NCBI RefSeq assembly: GCF_014642875.1
Contig: NZ_BMJC01000005.1
Coordinates: forward strand, 715,813 to 779,812
Reading direction: 5' to 3'
Source: Puia dinghuensis
GTDB taxonomy: Bacteria > Bacteroidota > Bacteroidia > Chitinophagales > Chitinophagaceae
DNA: 64,000 nucleotides
A model generated the notes under the pieces. The model did no database searches. It saw nothing but the letters and a program-made list of their open reading frames with translations, and had not been told where the DNA came from. Position numbers and translations under genes: made by a program. Of the stretch, positions 9,204 to 17,234 are shown one piece after another. The first letter of the stretch is position 1, and each line of letters opens with the position of its first letter.

Positions 9204-10430
9204 TTAAGCATCCATCTCCCCCGCAATCAAATTCAGGGAAGACATAACAATAATAGCATCACTCAACATCGCCCCCTTCGTCAGCTCCGAATACGCCTGG
9301 TAATAAATAAAGCAGGGCCGCCGGAAATGCAACCGGTACGGCGTCCGCCCTCCGTCGGAGATCAAATAAAACCCAAGCTCTCCATTCCCACCCTCGACGG
9401 CCTGATAAACCTCACCCGGCGGGATCTCCGTCTCACCCATCACGATCTTGAAATGCCAGATCAGCGCCTCCATCTTCGTATACACATCCTTCTTCTCCGG
9501 CAAATAATATTCAGGCGCATCCGCATGATACACATCCGCTTCCGCCCCCTTCATATCCTGGATCTTGCGATAAGCCTGCTCGATGATCCGCAGCGACTGC
9601 CACATCTCCCCGTTACGCACTAAAAATCTATCATAGCAATCCCCCGTCGACCCGACAGGAATATCGAATTCAAAATCTTCATAGCTGGAATACGGCGTAT
9701 GTACCCGAACGTCATAATCCACACCTGCAGCCCGCAGGTTCGGACCCGTAAAGCCATAATTCAACGCCCGTTCAGCGCTGATGGGACCCGCACCGATCGT
9801 CCGCTCCATAAAGATGCGGTTTCTATTGAACAAATGCTCGAATTCCTTCAACACCGCCGGATATTCCGCCATAAAGCGCTCCAGCTTCTCCCAGGCCACA
9901 TTGGTGAAATTGCGTTCGAAACCACCGATCCGGCCCATATTCGTCGTCAGGCGGCTCCCGCAAACTTCTTCATAGATCTCATAGATCAGCTCCCGGTACT
10001 GCATCACATAAAGGAAGCCCGTAAAAGCTCCTGAGTCAACCCCCACCACCGAATTACAGATCAGGTGGTCGGATATCCTCGATAGCTCCATGATGATCAC
10101 CCGCAGGTAATCCACCCGCTTCGGCGTCTTCACCCCCAGCAACTTCTCGCAGGTGAGATGCCAGCCCATATTATTTATCGGGGAAGAACAATAGTTAAGC
10201 CGGTCCGTCAACGTCGTTATCTGGTACAACGGCCGCCGCTCGGCAAGCTTCTCAAAAGCCCGATGGATATAACCCACCGTCTGCTCGGCGGAAACGATCC
10301 GCTCCCCATCGAGCTCCAGAATATTCTGAAATACCCCATGGGTAGCCGGGTGCGTGGGACCCAAATTCAGCGTGGTCGTGGTCTTTTCAATGCTGCCTTC
10401 CGGAAGCTTTATGTGGTGCTCGGTGCTCAT
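9204..10430 (-). CDS. nuoD: NADH-quinone oxidoreductase subunit D
   Basis: The 49-kDa homologue of complex I, 408 residues, related to the large subunit of [NiFe] hydrogenases but without nickel ligands. Conserved parts are LGPTHPATHGVFQ near the N-terminus, carrying the quinone-site His, and a PPGEVYQAVEGGNGELGFYL stretch near the C-terminus. It is separate from NuoC here, not fused as in some enterobacteria. Twelve bases separate it from nuoC. Confidence 0.97.
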   Translation of the reverse strand: MSTEHHIKLPEGSIEKTTTTLNLGPTHPATHGVFQNILELDGERIVSAEQTVGYIHRAFEKLAERRPLYQITTLTDRLNYCSSPINNMGWHLTCEKLLGVKTPKRVDYLRVIIMELSRISDHLICNSVVGVDSGAFTGFLYVMQYRELIYEIYEEVCGSRLTTNMGRIGGFERNFTNVAWEKLERFMAEYPAVLKEFEHLFNRNRIFMERTIGAGPISAERALNYGFTGPNLRAAGVDYDVRVHTPYSSYEDFEFDIPVGSTGDCYDRFLVRNGEMWQSLRIIEQAYRKIQDMKGAEADVYHADAPEYYLPEKKDVYTKMEALIWHFKIVMGETEIPPGEVYQAVEGGNGELGFYLISDGGRTPYRLHFRRPCFIYYQAYSELTKGAMLSDAIIVMSSLNLIAGEMDA

Positions 10431-10442
10431 GTGATCGTTTTT

Positions 10443-10961
10443 TTATTGTATGTGTCCGCCGCGTCCAAACATCGCATCATCCTTGTCGATCCTCGTCTGG
10501 TCCTCCAACGGAAACTCCTTCCGCATCGGGAAATACTCCATCTCATCCACGTTCAATATCCGCTTCAGATTCGGGTGACCCACAAAGTTGATCCCAAAAA
10601 AATCATACGTCTCCCGCTCCATCCAGTTGGCAGCCGAATACAACTGCGTTGCCGTAAAGATATCGGGTTGCTCAATCGAAGTAAACACCTTAAAACGCAA
10701 CCGGATATTGTCGGTAAGATTATGCAAATGGTAGACAACCGCCAGTTCCCTGCCCACCTGGTCCGGGTAATGCACCGCCGTCAGATCGGTCAGAAATTGA
10801 AAATGCAACTCCTCGTCATCGAAAAGGAATTGCATCACTTTCAGATTAAGCTCCTTGGGTACCTCGAAGGTCAGTAAACCGTAAGGCTCTTCAAAGTGGG
10901 ACAACTGCTCTCCAAATTTGGCTACAAGCCGGTCCTTGATCGTTTCGTTGGTTAATGCCAT
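10443..10961 (-). CDS. nuoC: NADH-quinone oxidoreductase subunit C
   Basis: The 30-kDa peripheral subunit, 172 residues from the ATG at 10961. An in-frame ATG exists 11 codons upstream at 10994, but the extra residues (MVVPNGGGPLY) are not typical while MALTNETIKDRLV is. The family signature is visible in ANWMERETYDFFGINFVGHP followed by LKRILNVDEMEYFPMRKEFP. It pairs with NuoD to form the quinone-facing module. Confidence 0.94.
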   Translation of the reverse strand: MALTNETIKDRLVAKFGEQLSHFEEPYGLLTFEVPKELNLKVMQFLFDDEELHFQFLTDLTAVHYPDQVGRELAVVYHLHNLTDNIRLRFKVFTSIEQPDIFTATQLYSAANWMERETYDFFGINFVGHPNLKRILNVDEMEYFPMRKEFPLEDQTRIDKDDAMFGRGGHIQ

Positions 10962-11043
10962 ATACAAAGGGCCGCCCCCATTCGGGACAACCATATTTTA
11001 TTCTTTTTTCAGCCCTCCGCCACTCCAGCCACCAGTCCCGCCG

Positions 11044-11634
11044 CTACTGTATTCCATAACTCTGCATCAACGCCTTATACTGCTCGCCATTGCGCCGGCG
11101 GATGCTCTCCTTCCCCACCAGGTCCTGTATCCGCATGAACCCGTCCAGCACCGCCTCCGGCCGCGGCGGACAACCGGGTACATATACGTCCACCGGTATC
11201 ACCTGGTCGATCCCCTGCAGCACCGAATAGGTGTCGAAAATGCCGCCGCTGCTCGCACAGGCGCCCATAGCCAGTACCCAGCGCGGCTCGGCCATCTGCA
11301 GGTACACCTGCTTCACTATCGGACCCATCTTCTTTGCGATCGTTCCCATCACCATCAACAGATCACACTGCCGGGGCGAAAACCCAAGCCGCTCCGCGCC
11401 AAACCTGGCCAGATCATAGTGGCTCGCCATCAGAGCCATAAACTCGATACCGCAACAGGAAGTAGCAAAAGGCATGGGCCAAAGGGAGTTCTTACGGGCC
11501 AACCCTACAACATCACTCAATTTGGTGGTGAAAAAACCCTCGCCCGTATAACCCTCGGGCATATTGGCAAGGCTGATATTGTCTTTGATATCGGCCTGAA
11601 TGGGATGAATATTGAACCTAACCGGACGTGCCAT
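11044..11634 (-). CDS. nuoB: NADH-quinone oxidoreductase subunit B (cluster N2)
   Basis: Carries the terminal cluster N2 that reduces quinone, 196 residues. The unusual tandem-cysteine ligand is present: Cys60 and Cys61 in ATSCCGIEF, with Cys126 (MGACASSGG) and Cys155 (VPGCPPRPE). The extension after residue 160 is longer than in minimal NuoB proteins but common in this phylum. nuoA ends 27 bases upstream. Confidence 0.97.
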   Translation of the reverse strand: MARPVRFNIHPIQADIKDNISLANMPEGYTGEGFFTTKLSDVVGLARKNSLWPMPFATSCCGIEFMALMASHYDLARFGAERLGFSPRQCDLLMVMGTIAKKMGPIVKQVYLQMAEPRWVLAMGACASSGGIFDTYSVLQGIDQVIPVDVYVPGCPPRPEAVLDGFMRIQDLVGKESIRRRNGEQYKALMQSYGIQ

Positions 11635-11661
11635 ATACTCAAATATTTTAATTTAATAAGG

Positions 11662-12075
11662 TCAGTCTTCCCAAGTCAAAGCTCCCTTCTTTATAATATA
11701 GATAAAACCCGCCAGGAAGAAACCGACAAACAGCAACACCTCAACGAATCCGTTCCACCCCAATCCACGGAAATTCACCGCATAAGGGTAGAAGAAGATC
11801 ACTTCCACGTCAAAAAGCACAAATAGAATAGCTACTAAAAAATATTTAATGGCCATCGGATGGCGGGCATTGCCCACCCCTTCGATCCCACTTTCAAAGT
11901 TTTGGAGTTTTTCGGCAGTCTTCCGTTTTGGTCCCAACAGGTGGGTGACGCCAAGTACAAGACCTACAAAGCCAAGAGCGAATAAGAGCTGGACACCGAT
12001 TGGAAAATAACTAAAACTACTGTTCTGATTAGCACCGGTTGTAAGGGTATTGGCCTGTAGAAGGATGATGTCCAT
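11662..12075 (-). CDS. nuoA: NADH-quinone oxidoreductase subunit A
   Basis: First gene of the operon, 137 residues with three predicted helices. The loop after helix 1 contains KTAEKLQNFESGIEGVGNARHP, of the family type, and the second helix begins YFLVAILFVLFDVEVIFFYPYA. The family loop normally carries a cysteine (Y-E-C-G); here the matching position reads FESG, so the Cys is absent. The 5' leader of about 70 bases contains a perfect inverted repeat (12123-12140). Confidence 0.95.
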   Translation of the reverse strand: MDIILLQANTLTTGANQNSSFSYFPIGVQLLFALGFVGLVLGVTHLLGPKRKTAEKLQNFESGIEGVGNARHPMAIKYFLVAILFVLFDVEVIFFYPYAVNFRGLGWNGFVEVLLFVGFFLAGFIYIIKKGALTWED

Positions 12076-12122
12076 GTGTTAACATTTATCTCGAAATCAA
12101 CGTCTTTTCAACGGTCTCGATG

Positions 12123-12140
12123 AACCAGCTGGAGCTGGTT
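12123..12140 (-). promoter_or_regulatory. Perfect inverted repeat at the predicted nuo transcript start
   Basis: AACCAGCT-GG-AGCTGGTT: two 8-base arms around a 2-base centre, starting nine bases past the -7 box of the nuo promoter. It could be an operator or a hairpin at the very 5' end of the mRNA. Function is inferred from position. Confidence 0.55.
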
Positions 12141-12148
12141 TCACCCGG

Positions 12149-12178
12149 CAAAAATAAGCCAGCATCCCGAATTTCCAA
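12149..12178 (-). promoter_or_regulatory. nuoA: Predicted promoter of the nuo operon
   Basis: On the minus strand TTG (12178-12176), exactly 19 bases, then TATTTTTG (12156-12149): a full match to the Bacteroidota sigma factor consensus. It lies between the upstream operon's terminator and nuoA, which is the place expected for the start of the nuo transcript. Confidence 0.75.
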
Positions 12179-12179
12179 C

Positions 12180-12218
12180 AAAAAAAGAAGCCGGCGCAAA
12201 ATTAATATCAGCGCCGGC
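12180..12218 (-). terminator. Intrinsic terminator of the TPR/PstS-like operon
   Basis: An 8-base perfect stem GCCGGCGC/GCGCCGGC (12190-12197 and 12211-12218) followed on the minus strand by CTTCTTTTTTT. It lies 27 bases beyond the stop of the TPR gene and just before the nuo promoter, so it separates the two minus-strand operons. Confidence 0.8.
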
Positions 12219-12244
12219 CCCTTTTATTCAATTAATTGTCAAAT

Positions 12245-13942
12245 TTACCTCGTCGCAGCCTTCTTGGTACCTGCAGCAGGCCTCGGCGCGGGCTTCCGGC
12301 TAAGTATCTCCTTATACCTCCTTGCATCCGCACTCGCCGGATCTACCGCCAGCCACTGATCCAGATAGTAGAGCGCCGATTCCTTATCCTTCTTTTGATT
12401 ATTATAAAAACTTGCCAACTGGGAATAAGCCTCTACCACATACCGCTTGTATTTTATCGAATCCGGGCTATTGGCAGCCTTGGCCGTCGAATCCAGGCCA
12501 CGTGCGATGGTCGCTAACTTCTGGTAAGCCTCTATCGGCAACCCCTTCGACCAAACGGAGTCGTCCCACGCCAGCGCCGAGTTCTTACACCATAGATACC
12601 CGAATATCTCATTGGGCCATTTGGACTCATAAATGCCGCAGAAAATGCTGTCAGATGCCTGGTAGTTCCCGGCAGCATAGTTTGCTAAACCCCAGTTGAA
12701 AACATCGTTCTGGTTGGGATTCTTGCTATACTGATACGCGACCCCAAGCCAGTAAGCATACGCACCTTTAGCCTTCATATCCTTGGCCGCATCGGAAGCC
12801 TCCTTGATGATCCGGAGTTTCTCGTTCATGGTCGTATCCAGGCCGATCGCCTTCATATAAGCGTCGATTGCCGCAACGCTGTCCTCGTGGAAATGCGTCA
12901 GCACCTTGCCCCTGAACTCATAGTCTGCCGCACTCAACGCATCCGGTTTCTGCTTGCCGAAATATTGATTGATATAATCCTTTGCGCTGGCACTGTCGTT
13001 CTTGCCGTCATAGGAATAGGCCATCAGCAGATAATATTTGGGATAGACCTTGTCCCCCTGGGCCTGGATGGCGCTCTTGGAAGCCGCGATCAGGTCGTCG
13101 TATTTCTTCTGCAGCAGGAGCAGCGCGGTCCGGTCATATGCCAGCTCGGGAGTCTGGTCCGTCACCGCGATATACTTGTTCAGATAGTCCGTTGTCTTGT
13201 CCAGGTCACCGTGGTCGAAATAATGCACATACAACGCATAGTAGGCAGGGGCATAGTTCGGGTCCATCTGAATGGCATCCTGGTAAGCCGGCAGATAGAA
13301 CTCCGTGTTATGCTGCGTCTCATAGATCTTCCCGATCTTATACTTGGCCTCCGCTAACTTGGGATCCAGTGTCAGCGCCTTCTGGTAAGACTGAACGGCA
13401 TTCCCGCCATCGATCAGTTTCCGATAGGCATCCCCCATCAGCAGATAGGTCTCCGCATTGTTGAAATTCTTGATCTGCGTAGCCTGGGTCAGCTTTTCGA
13501 TCGCATACTGCGCATCCCCGCTATGGGCATCGATATTATTGTCGGCAACGGCATTCAGGATAATGATATCCTTCCCCTTCGTCAGGGAAATAGCCGTCTC
13601 GAAACGCTGGCGGGCATCCTGGGTCTTGCCCATCCGCAGCTCACATCCACCCATGCCGGCAAGCAATAAGGGCGCATTGCCGTTGGTCTGCAGCGCCTTG
13701 GAATACAGGTCGCAAGCAGCGCTGGAATCATGCGTCGCAAACAAGGCCTGGCCTTTCCAGTATATCGCTTCTATATTGTTGGGATTTCCCGCTAATATTT
13801 TGTCAAAAACATCGTTGGCGCTCTTGTAACGCTGATAATAGAGGAATCTCTTGCCCTGATCCACCGCCTGAGCAAATGTTATATTGCAGAGACCTGCAAA
13901 GCTTGCCACCAGTAGAAAGCCGATTCGCATCTTGTTCTTCAT
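12245..13942 (-). CDS. Secreted tetratricopeptide-repeat protein
   Basis: A 565-residue protein with a Sec signal peptide (MKNKMRIGFLLVASFAGLCNITFAQA) and at least six TPR-like helix pairs between residues 30 and 390, for example AEAKYKIGKIYETQHN and APAYYALYVHYFDHGDLDKTTDYL. The C-terminus is basic and Pro/Ala-rich (KPAPRPAAGTKKAATR). It is the last gene of a three-gene operon after a PstS-like lipoprotein, an arrangement common in Bacteroidota beside TonB/ExbBD genes, although none are present here. A scaffold role in the periplasm is inferred. Confidence 0.85.
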   Translation of the reverse strand: MKNKMRIGFLLVASFAGLCNITFAQAVDQGKRFLYYQRYKSANDVFDKILAGNPNNIEAIYWKGQALFATHDSSAACDLYSKALQTNGNAPLLLAGMGGCELRMGKTQDARQRFETAISLTKGKDIIILNAVADNNIDAHSGDAQYAIEKLTQATQIKNFNNAETYLLMGDAYRKLIDGGNAVQSYQKALTLDPKLAEAKYKIGKIYETQHNTEFYLPAYQDAIQMDPNYAPAYYALYVHYFDHGDLDKTTDYLNKYIAVTDQTPELAYDRTALLLLQKKYDDLIAASKSAIQAQGDKVYPKYYLLMAYSYDGKNDSASAKDYINQYFGKQKPDALSAADYEFRGKVLTHFHEDSVAAIDAYMKAIGLDTTMNEKLRIIKEASDAAKDMKAKGAYAYWLGVAYQYSKNPNQNDVFNWGLANYAAGNYQASDSIFCGIYESKWPNEIFGYLWCKNSALAWDDSVWSKGLPIEAYQKLATIARGLDSTAKAANSPDSIKYKRYVVEAYSQLASFYNNQKKDKESALYYLDQWLAVDPASADARRYKEILSRKPAPRPAAGTKKAATR

Positions 13943-14017
13943 TTCTGTAAGACTTTGTTTTAAGAAGTGTGTAAATTTATTGAAATCTGGTTTAAACTTT
14001 TGTGAAATCTCACTTAC

Positions 14018-14929
14018 TCATTTACTCATCTGCACATCCTGTACCTGGAAGTTCATCCTCGCCGGCCAAAGATAGGCCTTGCTAAAGATCAGTTGTCCGC
14101 GTTCGTATTGCAGAAAGTTGACGAAATTATTCCCTACCCCGCTGAAATTCTCCTTTAAAATATAATACAAAGACTGCACCAGGGGGTACCTTCCCAGCGC
14201 AATATTGGCCTGGACAGGTCGCACATAGGTCTCCCCAAGGCAGTTCTTGCAGCGGATAGCCCCCACGATCACATTTTTGTTGAAACTCGTATCGCCCGGA
14301 TCGTTCCGGTCCGCGATCCAACTGGCCCCGATGAAGCCCACCGCTCGTGGATTATCCGCTACATAATTAATGACATCCTCGCTGCTGCGGGCCGCGGTCA
14401 CATTCTTGCCCAGCGGCTTGCCCCCCAGGATCGAATCTATCGCATACCGCACCGTACTGGTGGCCGAAACTCCATCCATCACCGGCAGGTGTTTGGTGTC
14501 CGCCCCGCTGAGCATATTCCGGAGGTCCTGAAGCTCAAAAATGGAATCTTTGGACGACTTATTGACGATGACGGCTATTGCGTCGTAGGCCAGCACCCCA
14601 AAGGCGGGCCGCATATGAAAGGAATCCTCGTAGAAATTGCCCTCTTGCCGGGTAAGCCCCCGCGTCACCAGCACCATCCGCGTGCTGTCCGTGCTCAGAT
14701 CGCGGAGACACTGCGCCTCCGGCCGGTAGTCGGCAATAATATGGGCATTAGGAAACGAGGACTCGAAAACTTTTATCTGGGAATCGATCACCGGCTTAAA
14801 GGACTCGTCCACACTGATGTGAATGGTTCCACTCGTGGGGGTTTCTTGCAGCTTCTGGGGTCCTTTACCGCCACAGCCGCTTAACAATGTGCAAACAATG
14901 ATGCCAGTCAGAATACCTTTACCAATCAT
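14018..14929 (-). CDS. PstS-like periplasmic substrate-binding lipoprotein
   Basis: A 303-residue protein from the ATG at 14929; a longer reading frame upstream overlaps the previous gene and is unlikely. The N-terminus is a lipoprotein signal with lipobox LSGC (MIGKGILTGIIVCTLLSGC). The body matches PBP-like phosphate-binding proteins: GTIHISVDESFKPVIDSQI, then YDAIAVIVNKSS and NPRAVGFIGASW. No PstCAB transporter genes lie nearby, so phosphate import is not implied; in this phylum such proteins often accompany Ton-type energising systems. One base separates it from the upstream gene. Confidence 0.82.
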   Translation of the reverse strand: MIGKGILTGIIVCTLLSGCGGKGPQKLQETPTSGTIHISVDESFKPVIDSQIKVFESSFPNAHIIADYRPEAQCLRDLSTDSTRMVLVTRGLTRQEGNFYEDSFHMRPAFGVLAYDAIAVIVNKSSKDSIFELQDLRNMLSGADTKHLPVMDGVSATSTVRYAIDSILGGKPLGKNVTAARSSEDVINYVADNPRAVGFIGASWIADRNDPGDTSFNKNVIVGAIRCKNCLGETYVRPVQANIALGRYPLVQSLYYILKENFSGVGNNFVNFLQYERGQLIFSKAYLWPARMNFQVQDVQMSK

Positions 14930-14930
14930 A

Positions 14931-15215
14931 TTAATTAAAATAGTTCTTTCTCGCTCCGCGATACACACGAAACGCTCCGTATAGCAAGCAAAGACCCGAA
15001 AAGATATAACGGAAGGTATCATCTATCCCGACAGGAAGCCCAACCTTCGGCGCTACCAGGAAAAGAACCCCAAATCCAAAAATGATCACCCCCATCCCAT
15101 AATCCAATATCGACCTCCGCAGCTGATAACTCTTCTTTCGCCTGTCCTGAAAATAGTTCTGTGCCTCCTCCGACTCCAGGTCCCGATTCACCCGTTCCTG
15201 ATCATCCTTTTCCAT
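14931..15215 (-). CDS. Small two-helix membrane protein, function unknown
   Basis: A 94-residue protein from the ATG at 15215 (MEKDDQERVNRDLE). An upstream in-frame start exists, but the added peptide shows no domain. A charged N-terminal half is followed by two predicted helices, YGMGVIIFGFGVLFLVAP and FRYIFSGLCLLYGAFRVY, ending in a basic tail. It is the first gene of the operon with the PstS-like and TPR genes. In related genomes this position often holds a small membrane protein next to exbD/tonB; I do not recognise a named family. Confidence 0.7.
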   Translation of the reverse strand: MEKDDQERVNRDLESEEAQNYFQDRRKKSYQLRRSILDYGMGVIIFGFGVLFLVAPKVGLPVGIDDTFRYIFSGLCLLYGAFRVYRGARKNYFN

Positions 15216-15348
15216 TTTAAGTATGTTTAATACTGCCTTGGCCGGGCAAATTAAGGAAATCCGCTCAATTCCAACCACTGTTCCAGAATAAGATGCCCCC
15301 GTCACCGACATTCCATAAACCGCCCACCCCCGCTTCCCCAATCCTTCT

Positions 15349-15356
15349 TACCTTTG
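15349..15356 (+). promoter_or_regulatory. -7 promoter box of the phosphatase-hisS operon
   Basis: TACCTTTG, a full match to TAnnTTTG. Its location rules against translation starts before about 15360 for the downstream phosphatase. A TTG at the -33 position is not evident. Confidence 0.5.
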
Positions 15357-15361
15357 CGCCC

Positions 15362-15886
15362 GTGGAAACAACAACGAAAACATCGCCTTCTTCCTCCCGG
15401 GCAACCGCCCAACGGGCGCCTTCCCGCTTTCTCATGGTCTGCCTCGGCAACATCTGCCGCAGTCCGCTGGCGGAAGGCATCCTCCAGGAAAAAGCCCGGA
15501 CCGCCGGACTCGACTGGACCATCGACAGCGCGGGCACCAATGGCTACCACATCGGGGAAGCCCCCCACCACCTGTCCCAAAAGGTAGCCCGTCACCACGG
15601 CATCGACATCAGCCGCCAACGCTCCCGCCGCTTTACAGCCGCTGATTTTCAACACTTTGACAAAATCTACGCCATGGCCGGCGACGTCATCGACGACATG
15701 CGCCGCATCGCCGGACATCACTTCGATCCCTCCAAGGTCGAATTGCTCATGAACGAGGTGCACCCAGGCAAAGACGAAGACGTCCCCGACCCCTGGTACG
15801 GACCCGAACCCGGCTACCACGAGGTCTATGACATGATCGACACCGCCGCCGACCACATCATCGCCAAATACAATGAGCAAAAATAA
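15362..15886 (+). CDS. Low-molecular-weight protein-tyrosine phosphatase
   Basis: Removes phosphate from tyrosine on proteins. The P-loop CLGNICRS (C-x5-R-S) and the general acid motif DVPDPWYG are both present, with a normal domain length of about 155 residues. The start is uncertain: an ATG at 15434 would begin inside the first beta strand (RFLMVCLGN), while a GTG at 15362, just after the promoter box, keeps the whole strand but adds a Ser/Thr-rich lead; I chose the GTG. An earlier ATG at 15293 precedes the promoter. Its last 14 bases overlap hisS. Confidence 0.88.
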   Translation: METTTKTSPSSSRATAQRAPSRFLMVCLGNICRSPLAEGILQEKARTAGLDWTIDSAGTNGYHIGEAPHHLSQKVARHHGIDISRQRSRRFTAADFQHFDKIYAMAGDVIDDMRRIAGHHFDPSKVELLMNEVHPGKDEDVPDPWYGPEPGYHEVYDMIDTAADHIIAKYNEQK

Positions 15887-17234
15887 ACCCACCCTTCCGC
15901 AAGGCACCCGCGACTTCGACCCATCCACCGTCCGCAAACGACGCTATATCTTCGATACCCTTCGCGAAGTCTTCGAACTATATGGCTATCAGCCCCTCGA
16001 AACCCCCGCCATGGAAAACCTCGACACGCTGATGGGGAAGTACGGGGAGGAAGGAGATAAGCTTATTTTCAAGATTCTCAACAACGGCCTGGGCGACCCC
16101 AAAAACATTGAGAAGTCCAAAACCGCCTTCGAAAGGGTCCTCGAAGGCAAAAACGACACAGATCTCACCGAACGCGCGCTCCGCTACGACCTCACGATTC
16201 CCTTCGCCCGCTTCGTTGCGATGAACCACAATACCCTCACCTTCCCCTTCCGGCGCTATCAGATGCAACCCGTCTGGCGGGCCGATCGCCCCCAGAAAGG
16301 CCGCTACCGCGAATTCTACCAGTGCGACGCAGATGTCGTCGGCAGCTACTCGCTGATAAATGAGGTCGAACTGGCCTCCATCTACTACACCGCCTTCAAA
16401 AAACTCGGCATCAACGTCGAGATCCGCATCAACAATCGAAAGATCCTCGCCGCCCTTGCGGAAGTCTGCGGTGGCGCCGATAAACTGACGGGCATCACCG
16501 TCGCCATAGACAAGCTGGACAAGATCGGCCTCGCCGGCGTCACGCAAGAGCTCGCCCAACGCGGCCTCAGCGACATCCAGGTCACCACCATCGAAAAATA
16601 CCTCGGCCTCGCCGGGTCCAACGAGGAAAAACTCGACGCCCTAAAAGCCCTCATCGCCACCAGCGCCACCGGCGCAACAGGCATCGCCGAACTGGAAACC
16701 ATTCTCAACTACCCCGGCTCCCCTGTCATGACGGTCGACCTCACCCTCGCCCGCGGCCTCAACTATTACACGGGCGCCATCTTCGAGATCAAAGCCCTCG
16801 ACTACCAGATAGGCAGCATCGGTGGCGGCGGCCGCTACGACGACCTCACCGGAACATTTGGCGTCCCGGGCATCCCCGGCGTCGGCATCAGCTTCGGCGT
16901 CGATCGCATCTACGATGTCATGGAAGGGCTCAACCTCTTCCCCGCCGATGTCCACACCGGTGCCCGCATCCTCTTCTTCAACCTCGGCGAAGCAGAGGCA
17001 AAAGCCGCCTTCGGCCTCCTGCAACAGCTCCGCGCAAAAGGTATCGCCGCCGAACTCTACCACGAAACCGCCAAATTCGATAAGCAATTCAAATACGCCG
17101 AGAAAAAGGGCATCCCCTACATCGTCATCCTCGGCAGCGAAGAGTTGGCAACCAGCACAGTAAAACGAAAAGATTTGACCACCGGCAGGCAAGAAACGCT
17201 TACATTTGAGCAATTGTTAACTTCCTTACTATGA
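15873..17234 (+). CDS. hisS: Histidine--tRNA ligase
   Basis: Class II aminoacyl-tRNA synthetase, 453 residues, loading histidine on tRNA-His. Motif 2 is seen in FRRYQMQPVWRADRPQKGRY with the following EFYQCDADVVG, the histidine loop in LARGLNYYTGAIFE, and motif 3 in GGGRYDDLTG and GVGISFGVDR. The C-terminal anticodon-binding domain spans about residues 360-453. It overlaps the phosphatase by 14 bases and the next gene by 4 (ATGA), so the three are co-transcribed and probably translationally coupled. Confidence 0.97.
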   Translation: MSKNKPTLPQGTRDFDPSTVRKRRYIFDTLREVFELYGYQPLETPAMENLDTLMGKYGEEGDKLIFKILNNGLGDPKNIEKSKTAFERVLEGKNDTDLTERALRYDLTIPFARFVAMNHNTLTFPFRRYQMQPVWRADRPQKGRYREFYQCDADVVGSYSLINEVELASIYYTAFKKLGINVEIRINNRKILAALAEVCGGADKLTGITVAIDKLDKIGLAGVTQELAQRGLSDIQVTTIEKYLGLAGSNEEKLDALKALIATSATGATGIAELETILNYPGSPVMTVDLTLARGLNYYTGAIFEIKALDYQIGSIGGGGRYDDLTGTFGVPGIPGVGISFGVDRIYDVMEGLNLFPADVHTGARILFFNLGEAEAKAAFGLLQQLRAKGIAAELYHETAKFDKQFKYAEKKGIPYIVILGSEELATSTVKRKDLTTGRQETLTFEQLLTSLL

